The notes below the pieces were generated by a model. It saw only the letters and a list, made by a program, of their open reading frames with translations, ran no database searches and had not been told where the DNA came from. Below, piece by piece: positions 16,982 through 26,376 of a stretch of DNA of 64,000 nucleotides (its first letter is position 1; the number at the start of each line of letters is the position of its first letter). A program made the position numbers and the translations under genes. Source of the stretch: Bog-473 sp963804055 (GTDB taxonomy: Bacteria; Actinomycetota; Acidimicrobiia; Acidimicrobiales; RAAP-2); contig CAWDOU010000005.1 of the NCBI GenBank assembly GCA_963804055.1, positions 620,001-684,000 on the forward strand. The letters run 5' to 3'.

Positions 16982-18088
16982 ATGAGACAGCCGTCTAGGG
17001 CACCGTGCCCACACGCGTTCGGACTGGGTCCCGCCGGGGTCCTTGTTGCGCTGGCCGCCATAGCGATCGTCTCTTTCGCCGGCCCTTTGGCCGTGGCCGC
17101 GGCCGCTGGGCCCGCCGCGGGCGATCGGGTCACGTTCGGTCTCACGCCGTCTTCGGCCTCCGGGCCTGACGGGCGGTCGGAGCTCACGTACGCGGTGAGT
17201 CCCGGTGAAGTGCTCTACGACCACGTGGCCGCCCTGAACTACTCGAGTCAGCCTCTGACCCTCCAGCTCTACGCGAGCGACGCGGTGGAGACGACGCAGG
17301 GAAGCTTCGGCCTGGCACTGGCCGGCGCACACCAGACGGGCGTCGGGAGTTGGATCTCCATCCCCGTGCAGGACGCCACCATCACGGTTCCGCCACGGGT
17401 GACCCTCGGTCCCGGCAAGGTGGTCGTCCCCATCACAGTCCGCGTACCCACTACCGCAGCTCCGGGCGATGTCGCCGGCGGCGTCCTCGTCTCTCTCGCC
17501 ACCACTGGGCGGAACCGAAGCGGTCAGGAAATCACGCTCGATCAGCGGACGGGCACGAGAGTGTTGGCGACGGTCTCGGGTGCCGTCGCACCTCAGCTGG
17601 CCGTGACTGACGTGCGGGCTTCGTACAGCGGATCGGCCAACCCGGTCGCTCGCGGCACGGTCCACATCTCCTACACCGTGCACAACACGGGCAACGTCGA
17701 TTTGGGTGTCGCTCTCAAGGGGTCCGTGTCGGGCCTCCTTGGTACGAGCGTGCACACTCGACTTCCGGGGATCTCCTTTTTGTTGCCCGGCGCTTCCGTT
17801 TCGGAAAGCTCCACCGTCAGGGATGTGTGGCCTCAAGTTCTCTCGCGGGCGTCGGTGACTGCGACGGCTGACACCATCGCCAACGGGAAGAGCGTCGGCC
17901 TGACGCCGGTCACTGCTTCTACGACTGTCTGGACGGTCCCGTGGATGTTGTTGATCATCGTGGTGGCGTTGATCGTTGGTCTGTTGCTGTACCGCCGCCG
18001 TCGCAAGAGCCGAGCCCAGGGCTCGGATCGAGGCGCGGGAGCACCTTCCGCCTCGAGTTCGGAACAGAAGGTCGAGGTGCCGGTATGA
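16982..18088 (+). CDS. DUF916 (WxL-associated) membrane-anchored surface protein
   Basis: 368 residues. Signal peptide at about 1-42. Residues 45-165 match the DUF916/WxL-interacting peptidoglycan domain: VTFGLTPSSASGPDG, YAVSPGEVLYDHVAALNYS, WISIPVQDATITVPPRVTLG and VPTTAAPGDVAGGVLVSL. A second beta domain follows (VHISYTVHNTGNVDLGVALK), in the place of DUF3324 in firmicute CscA proteins. The C-terminus has one transmembrane helix (WMLLIIVVALIVGLLLY) and a basic tail. In Firmicutes such proteins bind peptidoglycan and WxL partners. This is the first gene of a nine-gene tightly coupled operon. Confidence 0.8.
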   Translation: MRQPSRAPCPHAFGLGPAGVLVALAAIAIVSFAGPLAVAAAAGPAAGDRVTFGLTPSSASGPDGRSELTYAVSPGEVLYDHVAALNYSSQPLTLQLYASDAVETTQGSFGLALAGAHQTGVGSWISIPVQDATITVPPRVTLGPGKVVVPITVRVPTTAAPGDVAGGVLVSLATTGRNRSGQEITLDQRTGTRVLATVSGAVAPQLAVTDVRASYSGSANPVARGTVHISYTVHNTGNVDLGVALKGSVSGLLGTSVHTRLPGISFLLPGASVSESSTVRDVWPQVLSRASVTATADTIANGKSVGLTPVTASTTVWTVPWMLLIIVVALIVGLLLYRRRRKSRAQGSDRGAGAPSASSSEQKVEVPV

Positions 18089-19089
18089 CGGCGCGCCACC
18101 GGCTCAGTATGAGCTCGGCCGCAGGCGCTCTCGTCCTGGGGAGCCTCGCACTATCGAGCGTCGTCGCGATCGTGGCGCAGCCCATCGAGACCCCACTGGT
18201 GGGATCGGCCACCGCCGCTGCAGCAGCCGCTCCGACTGCGCCCTTCACGGACCCGAGTGCGGTCGGCTCCATCGGACTGTGCAACCAGGCCGGCCAGCAG
18301 ATCACCGAGGGGAGTATCACGACGAGGCCCTTCGCCTGGCGCGCGGTGTCGACTCAGGCTGCTCCGGCGCCTTACAACAATGCCGGACGTACAGCGATCC
18401 TCGTCGCGTACCTGCCTCAACAAGGCCTTCCGGCGGGCGACTGGAGCGGAACAGAAATGACCGCCTCCTCGAACTACACCAATCCGGCCAATCCCATGGC
18501 GGCGGCAACTGACGGCGACGAATCGCTGCAGAGCGTGGTGGAGGAATTCCCGCCGAAGTGGGACGGATTCCTGCAGCTCCGGATGTACCTGGACACCGCG
18601 AATCGCCAGCCGTATGAGTCGCAATATCCGACCCTCAATATCCAGGTCACAGGCGACACGTGGCAGGCCGTGGGGGGATCTCAGGTGAACTGCTCCTCGG
18701 GGACCGCCGAGTCGATCGAGACCGTCCTGCTGCCGTCCACCACCACGACCACCTCCTCGTCGCCGCCAGCGCCGACCACGACTCCGGCTGTTGTTTCGGG
18801 CAACGGCACGTCGAGTGGGGGTGCTTCCTCGGCCACGGCGACCCCTGTGGCCGGGGGCAAGGGCACATCTCGGGACCGGGCCGCCATCGCGTCCAGCACT
18901 CCAGCCGCAGCCGACTCCGGAGGGTCGACGAACGTTGCACTGATCCTCGGCGTCGGCATCCCGCTGCTGGTCCTGCTGGCGGCGCTCACCGTCCTGGTCC
19001 GCCGGAGGCGTCTGGCCTCCAGCGCATCCGGGCCAGCCCCAGACACCGCTGATCAAACAAGCTCTCCAATGAAAGGTGACCCACAATGA
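18085..19089 (+). CDS. Surface protein with shared N-terminal module and TM anchor
   Basis: 334 residues, starting by ATGA overlap. Signal peptide (GALVLGSLALSSVVAIVA). Residues 55-205 are a diverged copy of the module in the 14718 and 19086 proteins (GLCNQAGQQITEGSITTRPF; LPAGDWSGTEMTASSNYTNP). Then a Ser/Thr/Pro/Ala-rich stalk, a transmembrane helix (VALILGVGIPLLVLLAALTV) and a basic tail (RRRR). So the module is displayed outside the membrane on a stalk. The module family is not known to me. Confidence 0.72.
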   Translation: MTARHRLSMSSAAGALVLGSLALSSVVAIVAQPIETPLVGSATAAAAAAPTAPFTDPSAVGSIGLCNQAGQQITEGSITTRPFAWRAVSTQAAPAPYNNAGRTAILVAYLPQQGLPAGDWSGTEMTASSNYTNPANPMAAATDGDESLQSVVEEFPPKWDGFLQLRMYLDTANRQPYESQYPTLNIQVTGDTWQAVGGSQVNCSSGTAESIETVLLPSTTTTTSSSPPAPTTTPAVVSGNGTSSGGASSATATPVAGGKGTSRDRAAIASSTPAAADSGGSTNVALILGVGIPLLVLLAALTVLVRRRRLASSASGPAPDTADQTSSPMKGDPQ

Positions 19090-22000
19090 ACACCCGCAAC
19101 CGACGTACCGCTCTGAGGGCGGTCGCCGCGACGGCTTTGGGCACAGCTCTGGTGATCAGCACCGTGCTGGTGAGCGGCCTCTTCGCAACAGGCGCGAGCG
19201 CCAGCACTACTCCACCGTGGGAACCGATCGGCAATCCGCCGCAGGCGGGTGGCCTCACCTTCTACAACTCGTCCGGAGAGGTGATCACCAGCGGGAACAT
19301 CACCGACGATCCGATTGCGGCCTACATCCAGGGGAACACGGCCCTGCAGCCCGCCCCGACCTTGGTGGATCTCAACGGCTACGACCCGACCACGAGCGGT
19401 GCGCCTGTCACCGCGCCAGGCAACTGGAGCGGGGTGGGCCTGGGGAGCTCGAACTTCCCGAGCTCGGCACCCGGAGCTCTGGGTACGTCGACGCTACCGG
19501 TCTACACAGGGCAGAACATAAGCCTGACCCAGTTGACCGAGACCCTGCCCAACACCGACACCTCGACGACCGACGGGTATGCGGGAATTTACGTGCTGCG
19601 CCTCTTCACCTTTCAGCACAACGATGGCGGCACGACCACCTCCTACGATTCGGCTGATATCTCGGTCGACCCGAACACAGGCGCCTGGACGCTCGTCTAC
19701 TCGCCACAGGCTGCGACCACGACGACACTCGAAGCGCCGACCCCGGCCGGCCCACAGAACGCCGGAACGCCGGTCACGTTAACGGCGGACATCGCCGACG
19801 CCAGCGCGCCGGGCTCCGTCCAATTCGAGAGCGACGGGTCCCCCGTCGGGAGCCCGCAGCCGGTGACCAACGGAACGGCCACACTCACGACCTCGGCCTT
19901 GCCATCCGGCACCGACTCCCTCACTGCGATCTACACGCCCACGACGGGCGCGGCGTTCACCGGGTCGACCAGTATCAACCCGGTCTCGTACGTGATCAAC
20001 GCGCCCACCGTCCCCGGAGCACCCACCGGCGTGTCCGCCGCACCTGCGAACGGCTCAGCCAGCGTCAGCTTCACAGCGCCGGCCTCCAACGGCGGGTCGG
20101 CCATCACCAGCTACACCGTGACGGCGACCGACACCACCAACAGCGGCAACGGCGGCCAGACGGCCTCCGGCTCGGCCAGCCCGATCAACGTGACCGGGCT
20201 CACCAACGGCGACAGCTACACCTTCACCGTCAAGGCCACCAACGGCGTGGGAGCCGGACCGGCTTCGGCGGCGTCGAACGCGGTCACGCCGGCCACGGAT
20301 CCAGGAGCACCCACCGGGGTCTCGGCCTCGGCCGGTCAGGGCTCAGCCAGCGTCAGCTTCACGGCGCCGGCCTCCAACGGCGGCTCGGCCATCACCAGCT
20401 ACACCGTGACGGCGACCGACACCACCAACAGCGGCAACGGCGGCCAGACGGCCTCCGGCTCGGCCAGCCCGATCAACGTGACCGGGCTCACCAACGGCGA
20501 CAGCTACACCTTCACCGTCAAGGCCACGAATGCCATCGGGACCGGACCGGCGTCGACGGCGTCGAGCCCGGTCACCCCTGAGGCCACCATCCCCGGGGCG
20601 CCCACCGGCGTGTCCGCTGCACCTGCGAACGGCTCAGCCAGCGTCAGCTTCACAGCGCCGGCCTCCAACGGCGGGTCGGCCATCACCAGCTACACCGTGA
20701 CGGCGACCGACACCACCAACAGCGGCAACGGCGGCCAGACGGCCTCCGGCTCGGCCAGCCCGATCAACGTGACCGGGCTCACCAACGGCGACAGCTACAC
20801 CTTCACCGTCAAGGCCACCAACGGCGTGGGAGCCGGACCGGCTTCGGCGGCGTCGAACGCGGTCACGCCGGCCGCTGTGCCGGGCGCTCCGACCGGGGTC
20901 TCGGCCACACCCGGCAACGCGTTGGCCAGCGTCAGCTTCACGGCGCCGGCCTCCAACGGCGGGTCGGCCATCACCAGCTACACCGTGACGGCGACCGACA
21001 CCACCAACAGCGGCAACGGCGGCCAGACGGCCTCCGGCTCGGCCAGCCCGATCAACGTGACCGGGCTCACCAACGGCGACAGCTACACCTTCACCGTCAA
21101 GGCCACGAATGCCATCGGGACCGGACCGGCGTCGACGGCGTCGAGCCCCGTGATTCCGGTAACCGTCCCCGGAGCACCCACCGGCGTGTCCGCCGCACCT
21201 GCGAACGGCTCAGCCAGCGTCAGCTTCACAGCGCCGGCCTCCAACGGCGGGTCGGCCATCACCAGCTACACCGTGACGGCGACCGACACCACCAACAGCG
21301 GCAACGGCGGCCAGACGGCCTCCGGCTCGGCCAGCCCGATCAACGTGACCGGGCTCACCAACGGCGACAGCTACACCTTCACCGTCAAGGCCACCAACGG
21401 CGTGGGAGCCGGACCGGCTTCGGCGGCGTCGAACGCGGTCACGCCGGCCACGGATCCAGGAGCACCCACCGGGGTCTCGGCCTCGGCCGGTCAGGGCTCA
21501 GCCAGCGTCAGCTTCACGGCGCCGGCCTCCAACGGCGGCTCGGCCATCACCAGCTACACCGTGACGGCGACCGACACCACCAACAGCGGCAACGGCGGCC
21601 AGACGGCCTCCGGCTCGGCCAGCCCGATCAACGTGACCGGGCTCACCAACGGCGACAGCTACACCTTCACCGTCAAGGCCACGAATGCCATCGGGACCGG
21701 ACCGGCGTCGACGGCGTCGAGCCCGGTCACCCCTGAGGCCACCATCCCCGGGGCGCCCACCGGCGTGTCCGCTGCACCTGCGAACGGCTCAGCCAGCGTC
21801 AGCTTCACAGCGCCGGCCTCCAACGGCGGGTCGGCCATCACCAGCTACACCGTGACGGCGACCGACACCACCAACAGCGGCAACGGCGGCCAGACGGCCT
21901 CCGGCTCGGCCAGCCCGATCAACGTGACCGGGCTCACCAACGGCGACAGCTACACCTTCACCGTCAAGGCCACCAACGGCGTGGGAGCCGGACCGGCTTC

Positions 22001-23213
22001 GGCGGCGTCGAACGCGGTCACGCCGGCCGCCGGCCCTCTTCCCCCCACCGCGCCGAACGGCGCGACGTCCTCCCAGGGTGCGTCTTCGGCCTCTCCGTCA
22101 GGAACTGCGACCGCAGGGGTGAGTGGAATCACGGCAACCGGTACGGGTGAGGGCGCGCTGACCGTCGCCACCTACTTGGGGGATCCCGTCGTGGGAGCAG
22201 TCTCGGGCGGCACTGGCGTCTACTACGACGTTGCGCTCTCATCGAACAGTGCGTTCGGGTCCCTCACCATCACCATCTCCAACTTGGGCCCGGGCGGTCA
22301 ATCGATCGATTGGTGGAACGGCAGTGCGTGGGTTCCGTTCAGCGATCAGACGTTCAATGCGGCAACGGACTCCGTGACCATCACGGTGAATTCGACGACC
22401 TCGCCGACCTTGGCCGAGCTCACCGGGACTCAGATCGCTGTCTCCAGCAACCCGGCGCCCTCGCTGGGCTACTGGGAGGTGGCCTCCGACGGCGGCATCT
22501 TCGCCTTCGGCGCCGCAGGCTTCTACGGCTCGGAGGGGGGCAAGTCCCTCAACAAGCCGATCGTCGGTATCGCAGGCACGCCCGATGGCCACGGCTACTG
22601 GGAGGTTGCCTCGGACGGAGGCGTCTTCAGCTTCGGTGACGCCAAGTTCTACGGCTCAGAAGGCGGCAAGACGCTGAACAAGCCGATCGTCGGGATCGCC
22701 GCCACACCCAGCGGCAACGGGTACTGGGAAGTGGCGTCCGACGGCGGTATCTTCAGCTTCGGCGACGCCACGTTCTACGGCTCCGAAGGCGGCAAGACGC
22801 TTAACAAGCCCATCGTCGGCATCGTCGCCACACACAGCGGCCACGGATACTGGGAAGTGGCGTCGGACGGCGGGATCTTCAGTTTCGGCGACGCCAAGTT
22901 CTACGGCTCAGAAGGTGGCAAGACGCTGAACAAGCCGATCGTCGGGATCGCCGCCACACCCAGCGGCAACGGGTACTGGGAAGTGGCGTCCGACGGCGGC
23001 GTCTTCGCCTTTGGCGACGCCGGCTTCTTCGGTTCCCAGGGCGGCAAGCCGCTGAACCAGCCGATCGTCGGCATCACCTCGACCGCCACCGGGAACGGAT
23101 ACTGGGAGCTGGCCAGCGACGGGGGGATCTTCAACTTCGGCGATGCCGGCTTCCTCGGATCTGAAGGCGGCAAGACGCTCAACAAGCCGATCGTCGGCAT
23201 CGCCGGGGCATAG
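19086..23213 (+). CDS. Large secreted protein: shared module, Ig-like domain, 7 FN3 and 6 42-residue repeats
   Basis: 1375 residues, ATGA overlap with the previous gene. Signal peptide at 1-40. Residues 40-225 are the shared module, nearly identical to the 14718 protein, followed by an Ig-like domain to about 308. Residues 309-980 are seven fibronectin type III repeats starting PGAPTGVSA. A linker with GQSIDWWNGSAWVPFS follows, then six copies of a 42-residue repeat (GYWEVASDGGIFAFG, then FYGSEGGKTLNKPIVGI) to the end. No membrane anchor or LPXTG motif. Probably an extracellular adhesive or scaffold protein attached through the module. Repeats of the last type are common in secreted proteins of Acidimicrobiia. 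Confidence 0.82.
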   Translation: MNTRNRRTALRAVAATALGTALVISTVLVSGLFATGASASTTPPWEPIGNPPQAGGLTFYNSSGEVITSGNITDDPIAAYIQGNTALQPAPTLVDLNGYDPTTSGAPVTAPGNWSGVGLGSSNFPSSAPGALGTSTLPVYTGQNISLTQLTETLPNTDTSTTDGYAGIYVLRLFTFQHNDGGTTTSYDSADISVDPNTGAWTLVYSPQAATTTTLEAPTPAGPQNAGTPVTLTADIADASAPGSVQFESDGSPVGSPQPVTNGTATLTTSALPSGTDSLTAIYTPTTGAAFTGSTSINPVSYVINAPTVPGAPTGVSAAPANGSASVSFTAPASNGGSAITSYTVTATDTTNSGNGGQTASGSASPINVTGLTNGDSYTFTVKATNGVGAGPASAASNAVTPATDPGAPTGVSASAGQGSASVSFTAPASNGGSAITSYTVTATDTTNSGNGGQTASGSASPINVTGLTNGDSYTFTVKATNAIGTGPASTASSPVTPEATIPGAPTGVSAAPANGSASVSFTAPASNGGSAITSYTVTATDTTNSGNGGQTASGSASPINVTGLTNGDSYTFTVKATNGVGAGPASAASNAVTPAAVPGAPTGVSATPGNALASVSFTAPASNGGSAITSYTVTATDTTNSGNGGQTASGSASPINVTGLTNGDSYTFTVKATNAIGTGPASTASSPVIPVTVPGAPTGVSAAPANGSASVSFTAPASNGGSAITSYTVTATDTTNSGNGGQTASGSASPINVTGLTNGDSYTFTVKATNGVGAGPASAASNAVTPATDPGAPTGVSASAGQGSASVSFTAPASNGGSAITSYTVTATDTTNSGNGGQTASGSASPINVTGLTNGDSYTFTVKATNAIGTGPASTASSPVTPEATIPGAPTGVSAAPANGSASVSFTAPASNGGSAITSYTVTATDTTNSGNGGQTASGSASPINVTGLTNGDSYTFTVKATNGVGAGPASAASNAVTPAAGPLPPTAPNGATSSQGASSASPSGTATAGVSGITATGTGEGALTVATYLGDPVVGAVSGGTGVYYDVALSSNSAFGSLTITISNLGPGGQSIDWWNGSAWVPFSDQTFNAATDSVTITVNSTTSPTLAELTGTQIAVSSNPAPSLGYWEVASDGGIFAFGAAGFYGSEGGKSLNKPIVGIAGTPDGHGYWEVASDGGVFSFGDAKFYGSEGGKTLNKPIVGIAATPSGNGYWEVASDGGIFSFGDATFYGSEGGKTLNKPIVGIVATHSGHGYWEVASDGGIFSFGDAKFYGSEGGKTLNKPIVGIAATPSGNGYWEVASDGGVFAFGDAGFFGSQGGKPLNQPIVGITSTATGNGYWELASDGGIFNFGDAGFLGSEGGKTLNKPIVGIAGA
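20010..22036 (+). repeat. Seven near-identical FN3-encoding repeats, order A-B-A'-C-A-B-A'
   Basis: Units of about 289 bp. Units 1-3 recur as units 5-7 with a shift of 1155 bp and are identical over long stretches, so a block has been duplicated or homogenised recently. A-type units end GVGAGPASAASNAVTP, B and C end AIGTGPASTASSPV. Confidence 0.9.
22467..23213 (+). repeat. Six tandem 126-bp repeats (42 residues each)
   Basis: Each unit starts GYWEVASDGG (last copy GYWELASDGG) and ends PIVGI plus a short variable TPSGN-like turn. The last copy is cut by the stop codon. Confidence 0.9.
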
Positions 23214-23220
23214 ACGGCCA

Positions 23221-24105
23221 ATGGGCGGGATCGATCAAGCTCTGGCTGAGCCCGGTGCTGCCAGCAACGGCAACGGCAACGCGTCGCCGGCCCCTCGGAA
23301 CACCTCCGTGGGGCCGGAGGCGCGACCAGAGCCATCACACCTCGACGCGGTCGAAGTGTCAGCCTGGTTCGGGGACACGCAGGTCCTCGACGATGTGTCG
23401 CTGTCGATGCCTTCGGCAACGGTGACGGCACTCATCGGGCCTTCGGGGTGCGGCAAGTCGACCTTTCTCCGCATCTTGAATCGGATGCACGAGTCGGTGC
23501 CGGGGGCGAAGCTGGCCGGCGAGGTTCGCCTCGACGACGAGGACATCTACTCACCCGGCCACCGGTTGACCGACGTGCGCCGGCAGATCGGAATGGTCTT
23601 CCAGAAGCCAAACCCCTTTCCGGCCATGTCAATCGCGGACAACGTGGCGGCTGGCTTGGCGCTGACGAGCACGAAGGTGACCAAAGCCGCCCGTGCCGAG
23701 CTCGTGGAGGCGAACCTCATTCGCGCTGGGCTGTGGGACGAGGTGAAGGATCGCCTCTCGCGTCCGGGTGCCGCCCTTTCGGGTGGCCAGCAGCAGCGGT
23801 TGTGCATCGCCAGGGCGCTTGCCGTGCAGCCGAGGGTCCTCTTGATGGACGAGCCCTGCTCTGCACTCGACCCCACCTCGACCCGCCGGATCGAACAGAC
23901 CATCGCAGAATTGCGCACCCAGGTGACCATCGTGATCGTCACCCACAACATGCAGCAGGCGGCGCGCGTCTCTCAGCAGGCGGCCTTCTTCTTGGCCGAG
24001 CAGGGCTCACCGGGTGCCATCGTCGAGGCCGGCCCCACCGACGATCTCTTCGAGAATCCCCGGGACCCTCGCACCGCCGACTACGTACATGGCCGTTTCG
24101 GATGA
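23221..24105 (+). CDS. pstB: Phosphate ABC transporter ATP-binding protein
   Basis: 294 residues. All ABC ATPase motifs are intact: Walker A GPSGCGKSTFLR, Q-loop MVFQKPNPFP, signature LSGGQQQRLCIARALAV, Walker B VLLMDEPCSALDP and the switch His in IVTHNMQQA. QKPNPFP and the NRMHE segment are typical of PstB. An unusual, low-complexity N-terminal extension of about 45 residues precedes the fold (NGNGNASPAP). Starts 7 nt after the 19086 stop. It is the first transporter gene; pst operons usually have pstB last. Confidence 0.92.
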   Translation: MGGIDQALAEPGAASNGNGNASPAPRNTSVGPEARPEPSHLDAVEVSAWFGDTQVLDDVSLSMPSATVTALIGPSGCGKSTFLRILNRMHESVPGAKLAGEVRLDDEDIYSPGHRLTDVRRQIGMVFQKPNPFPAMSIADNVAAGLALTSTKVTKAARAELVEANLIRAGLWDEVKDRLSRPGAALSGGQQQRLCIARALAVQPRVLLMDEPCSALDPTSTRRIEQTIAELRTQVTIVIVTHNMQQAARVSQQAAFFLAEQGSPGAIVEAGPTDDLFENPRDPRTADYVHGRFG

Positions 24106-25115
24106 CCACCGACCTCATCCCTCCGGTCGGCATGGGCCGCCGCGCCGTTCCCCGAAAGATCACGTCGGTGCGGGAGCGCTCAGACCGCATCTTTCACGGT
24201 ACGTCCGGGGCGATCGGCATGGTCGTGTTGGCGGTGACCGCTGGTATCGGCCTCTATCTCGGCTACCAGGCGATCCCGACGCTGCGGCACTACGGCCTCT
24301 CTTTCTTCACACAGGCTCAGTGGCTACCCGAGCTGGACCGGATCGGCATCGCCGCGGTGCTGGTGGGCACGGCCGAAGTCGCATTGGTCGCCATGGTGGT
24401 GAGCTTCCCGCTTGCCCTGTGCCTGGCTCTGTTCGTCTCGGATTACGCACCCAAGTGGAGCAAGTCCTGGTTGGTCTCCGCCGTCGACCTGATGGCCGCG
24501 GTTCCGAGCATCATCTACGGCCTCTGGGGATTCTTCCTCCTGCAGCCGCATGCCATCCTCGTCGCCCGTTGGCTCAGCCAGTATCTCGGGTGGCTTCCCA
24601 TCTTCAAGGTCGACACCGACCCGAACGCCGCCATCTGGCAGCAGTCCCGATACACGAGTTCGGTGTTCATCGCAGGACTGGCCGTCGCCATGATGACGAT
24701 TCCGTTGGCGACCGCGGTGATGCGGTCGGTCTTCGACCAGGCACCAATCGGTGAGCGCGAGGCGGCCATGGCCCTCGGCGGTACCCGATTCGGGGTGGCG
24801 CGCACGGTGGTGTTGCCGTTCGGCAGGGGCGGCATCATCGGCGGGACGATGCTGGCACTTGGCCGCGCACTGGGGGAGACGGCCGCGGTCCTCATCATCA
24901 TTTCGCCGGAGTACATCATCAAGCCCAGGATCCTCGAGGCGGGAACGCAAACAGTCTCGGCCTTGATCGCCGGGAATTTCGGCAACGCCACCAAGTCCCA
25001 GCTCACGGCGCTCTTGGCAGCCGGCTTCGTGCTGTTCGTGATCACGCTCGGTGTCAACAGCGCGGCAGCCGTCATCATCAGGCGCAGCCGCAGCGGGCTG
25101 GCCACGGAGGCATGA
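24102..25115 (+). CDS. pstC: Phosphate ABC transporter permease PstC
   Basis: 337 residues with six predicted membrane helices. The permease EAA loop is clear: EREAAMALGGTRFGVARTVV, followed by LPFGRGGIIGG and LALGRALGETAAVLIII. FFTQAQWLPELDRIG is the PstC-type first periplasmic loop. Start chosen at the ATGA overlap with pstB. It forms the membrane channel with PstA. Confidence 0.9.
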   Translation: MTTDLIPPVGMGRRAVPRKITSVRERSDRIFHGTSGAIGMVVLAVTAGIGLYLGYQAIPTLRHYGLSFFTQAQWLPELDRIGIAAVLVGTAEVALVAMVVSFPLALCLALFVSDYAPKWSKSWLVSAVDLMAAVPSIIYGLWGFFLLQPHAILVARWLSQYLGWLPIFKVDTDPNAAIWQQSRYTSSVFIAGLAVAMMTIPLATAVMRSVFDQAPIGEREAAMALGGTRFGVARTVVLPFGRGGIIGGTMLALGRALGETAAVLIIISPEYIIKPRILEAGTQTVSALIAGNFGNATKSQLTALLAAGFVLFVITLGVNSAAAVIIRRSRSGLATEA

Positions 25116-25116
25116 G

Positions 25117-26376
25117 GTGACTTCCCCCACCACGCTCGCCGGAACGGAGACGCGCCATGCCGCCCAGGACGACGACGCCGTCCAGGACGCCGACGGAGGA
25201 CCGGGCGGCACTCCTGTCGACGAGAGCGGTGGTGTTCCTGCCGCTCCGAGCGCGTCGAACCCAGGCAAGCGGCGACCCCGGCGCGTCCGCGCTCTCACCC
25301 TCGACGACTGGCTGTCGTTGGGTGGATCGATGCTGGCGTCCTTTGCCATGGTCGATATTGGCTACCTGCATCTGGTGAACTTCAGCGGGACGGTGGGTTT
25401 TGCCGTGTGCTGGTATTTCGTCTTTCTGTTGGTCTACGGGATCGTGGTGGGGATCGCCAACCCCCGCCACATCGTGATCGAACGCCTGGTTGCCTCGACC
25501 CTGTACCTGGTCGCCGCGCTCGTCATTTTCGCCCTGGCCTCCACGGTCGTCTACACGTTCGCCGAGGGATGGCGGGCATTCGTCCACGTCAACTTCTTCA
25601 CTCACGACATGGCTGGCGTGGCAACATCGGCGCCGCTCAACGAGGGTGGCATCCTGCACGCCATCGTGGGCACCGTCATCATGGTCGGGATCGCGGTTGT
25701 GGTCGCCGTGCCTCTCGGCATCGGCACCGCTGTCTACATGACGGAGGTCAAGGGTCCAGGATCACACCTGATCCGGACCGTGGTCGAGGCAATGACCGCT
25801 CTGTCGGACATTCTGGCCGGCCTCTTCGTCTATGCGCTGCTTGTCGTCGGGTTCGGGCTTGGCAAGACAGGGCTGGCCGCCGCCATCGCCATCGCAGTGA
25901 CGATGCTTCCCTTGGTGGCTCGGGCGTCGGAGGTTGCCCTGCGGGTCGTTCCGGGAAGCCTGCGCCAGGCGAGTGAGGCTCTGGGGGCGACGCACTGGAA
26001 GACGACGTGGAAGGTGGTCCTGCCCAGCGCTCGAGCGGGCCTTGTGACGGCCGCCATTCTGGCGATCGCCCGGGGCATCGGTGAGACGGCCGTCGTGCTC
26101 GTGACCTCGGGGGCCTCGAGCTTCTTGAACTTCAACCCGACTTCGGAGCCGATGAATTCGTTGCCGCTCTACATCTACACGGCATACGAGACCCACCAAC
26201 CTTTGGCACTCACACGCGCCTTCGGGGCGGCGAGTGTGCTCTTGGCAATGGTGCTCCTCCTTTTCGTGATCGCCCGCTGGATCGTGCGCGACAAGACCGG
26301 ACGTGAGAGCAGTCGTCTCCTGATCGTGCAGCGCCTCTTCGTCCGTCCGCCCACCGACGCGGAGACCGAGCAATGA
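25117..26376 (+). CDS. pstA: Phosphate ABC transporter permease PstA
   Basis: 419 residues; GTG start 1 nt after the pstC stop, with the GAGG of that junction as ribosome site. A hydrophilic N-terminal extension of about 55 residues (rich in D, G, P) comes before the first helix, longer than usual PstA (about 300). The core has six or more helices and the EAA motif SLRQASEALGATHWKTTWKV, then VLPSARAGLVTA and ARGIGETAVVLVTSG. Two extra N-terminal helices (ASFAMVDIGYLHLVNF; VCWYFVFLLVYGIVVGI) are present. Confidence 0.9.
   Translation: MTSPTTLAGTETRHAAQDDDAVQDADGGPGGTPVDESGGVPAAPSASNPGKRRPRRVRALTLDDWLSLGGSMLASFAMVDIGYLHLVNFSGTVGFAVCWYFVFLLVYGIVVGIANPRHIVIERLVASTLYLVAALVIFALASTVVYTFAEGWRAFVHVNFFTHDMAGVATSAPLNEGGILHAIVGTVIMVGIAVVVAVPLGIGTAVYMTEVKGPGSHLIRTVVEAMTALSDILAGLFVYALLVVGFGLGKTGLAAAIAIAVTMLPLVARASEVALRVVPGSLRQASEALGATHWKTTWKVVLPSARAGLVTAAILAIARGIGETAVVLVTSGASSFLNFNPTSEPMNSLPLYIYTAYETHQPLALTRAFGAASVLLAMVLLLFVIARWIVRDKTGRESSRLLIVQRLFVRPPTDAETEQ

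Noticed and set aside
20010..22036. CRISPR-like array
   Set aside because: The repeats are about 289 bp, stay in one reading frame and encode FN3 domains.
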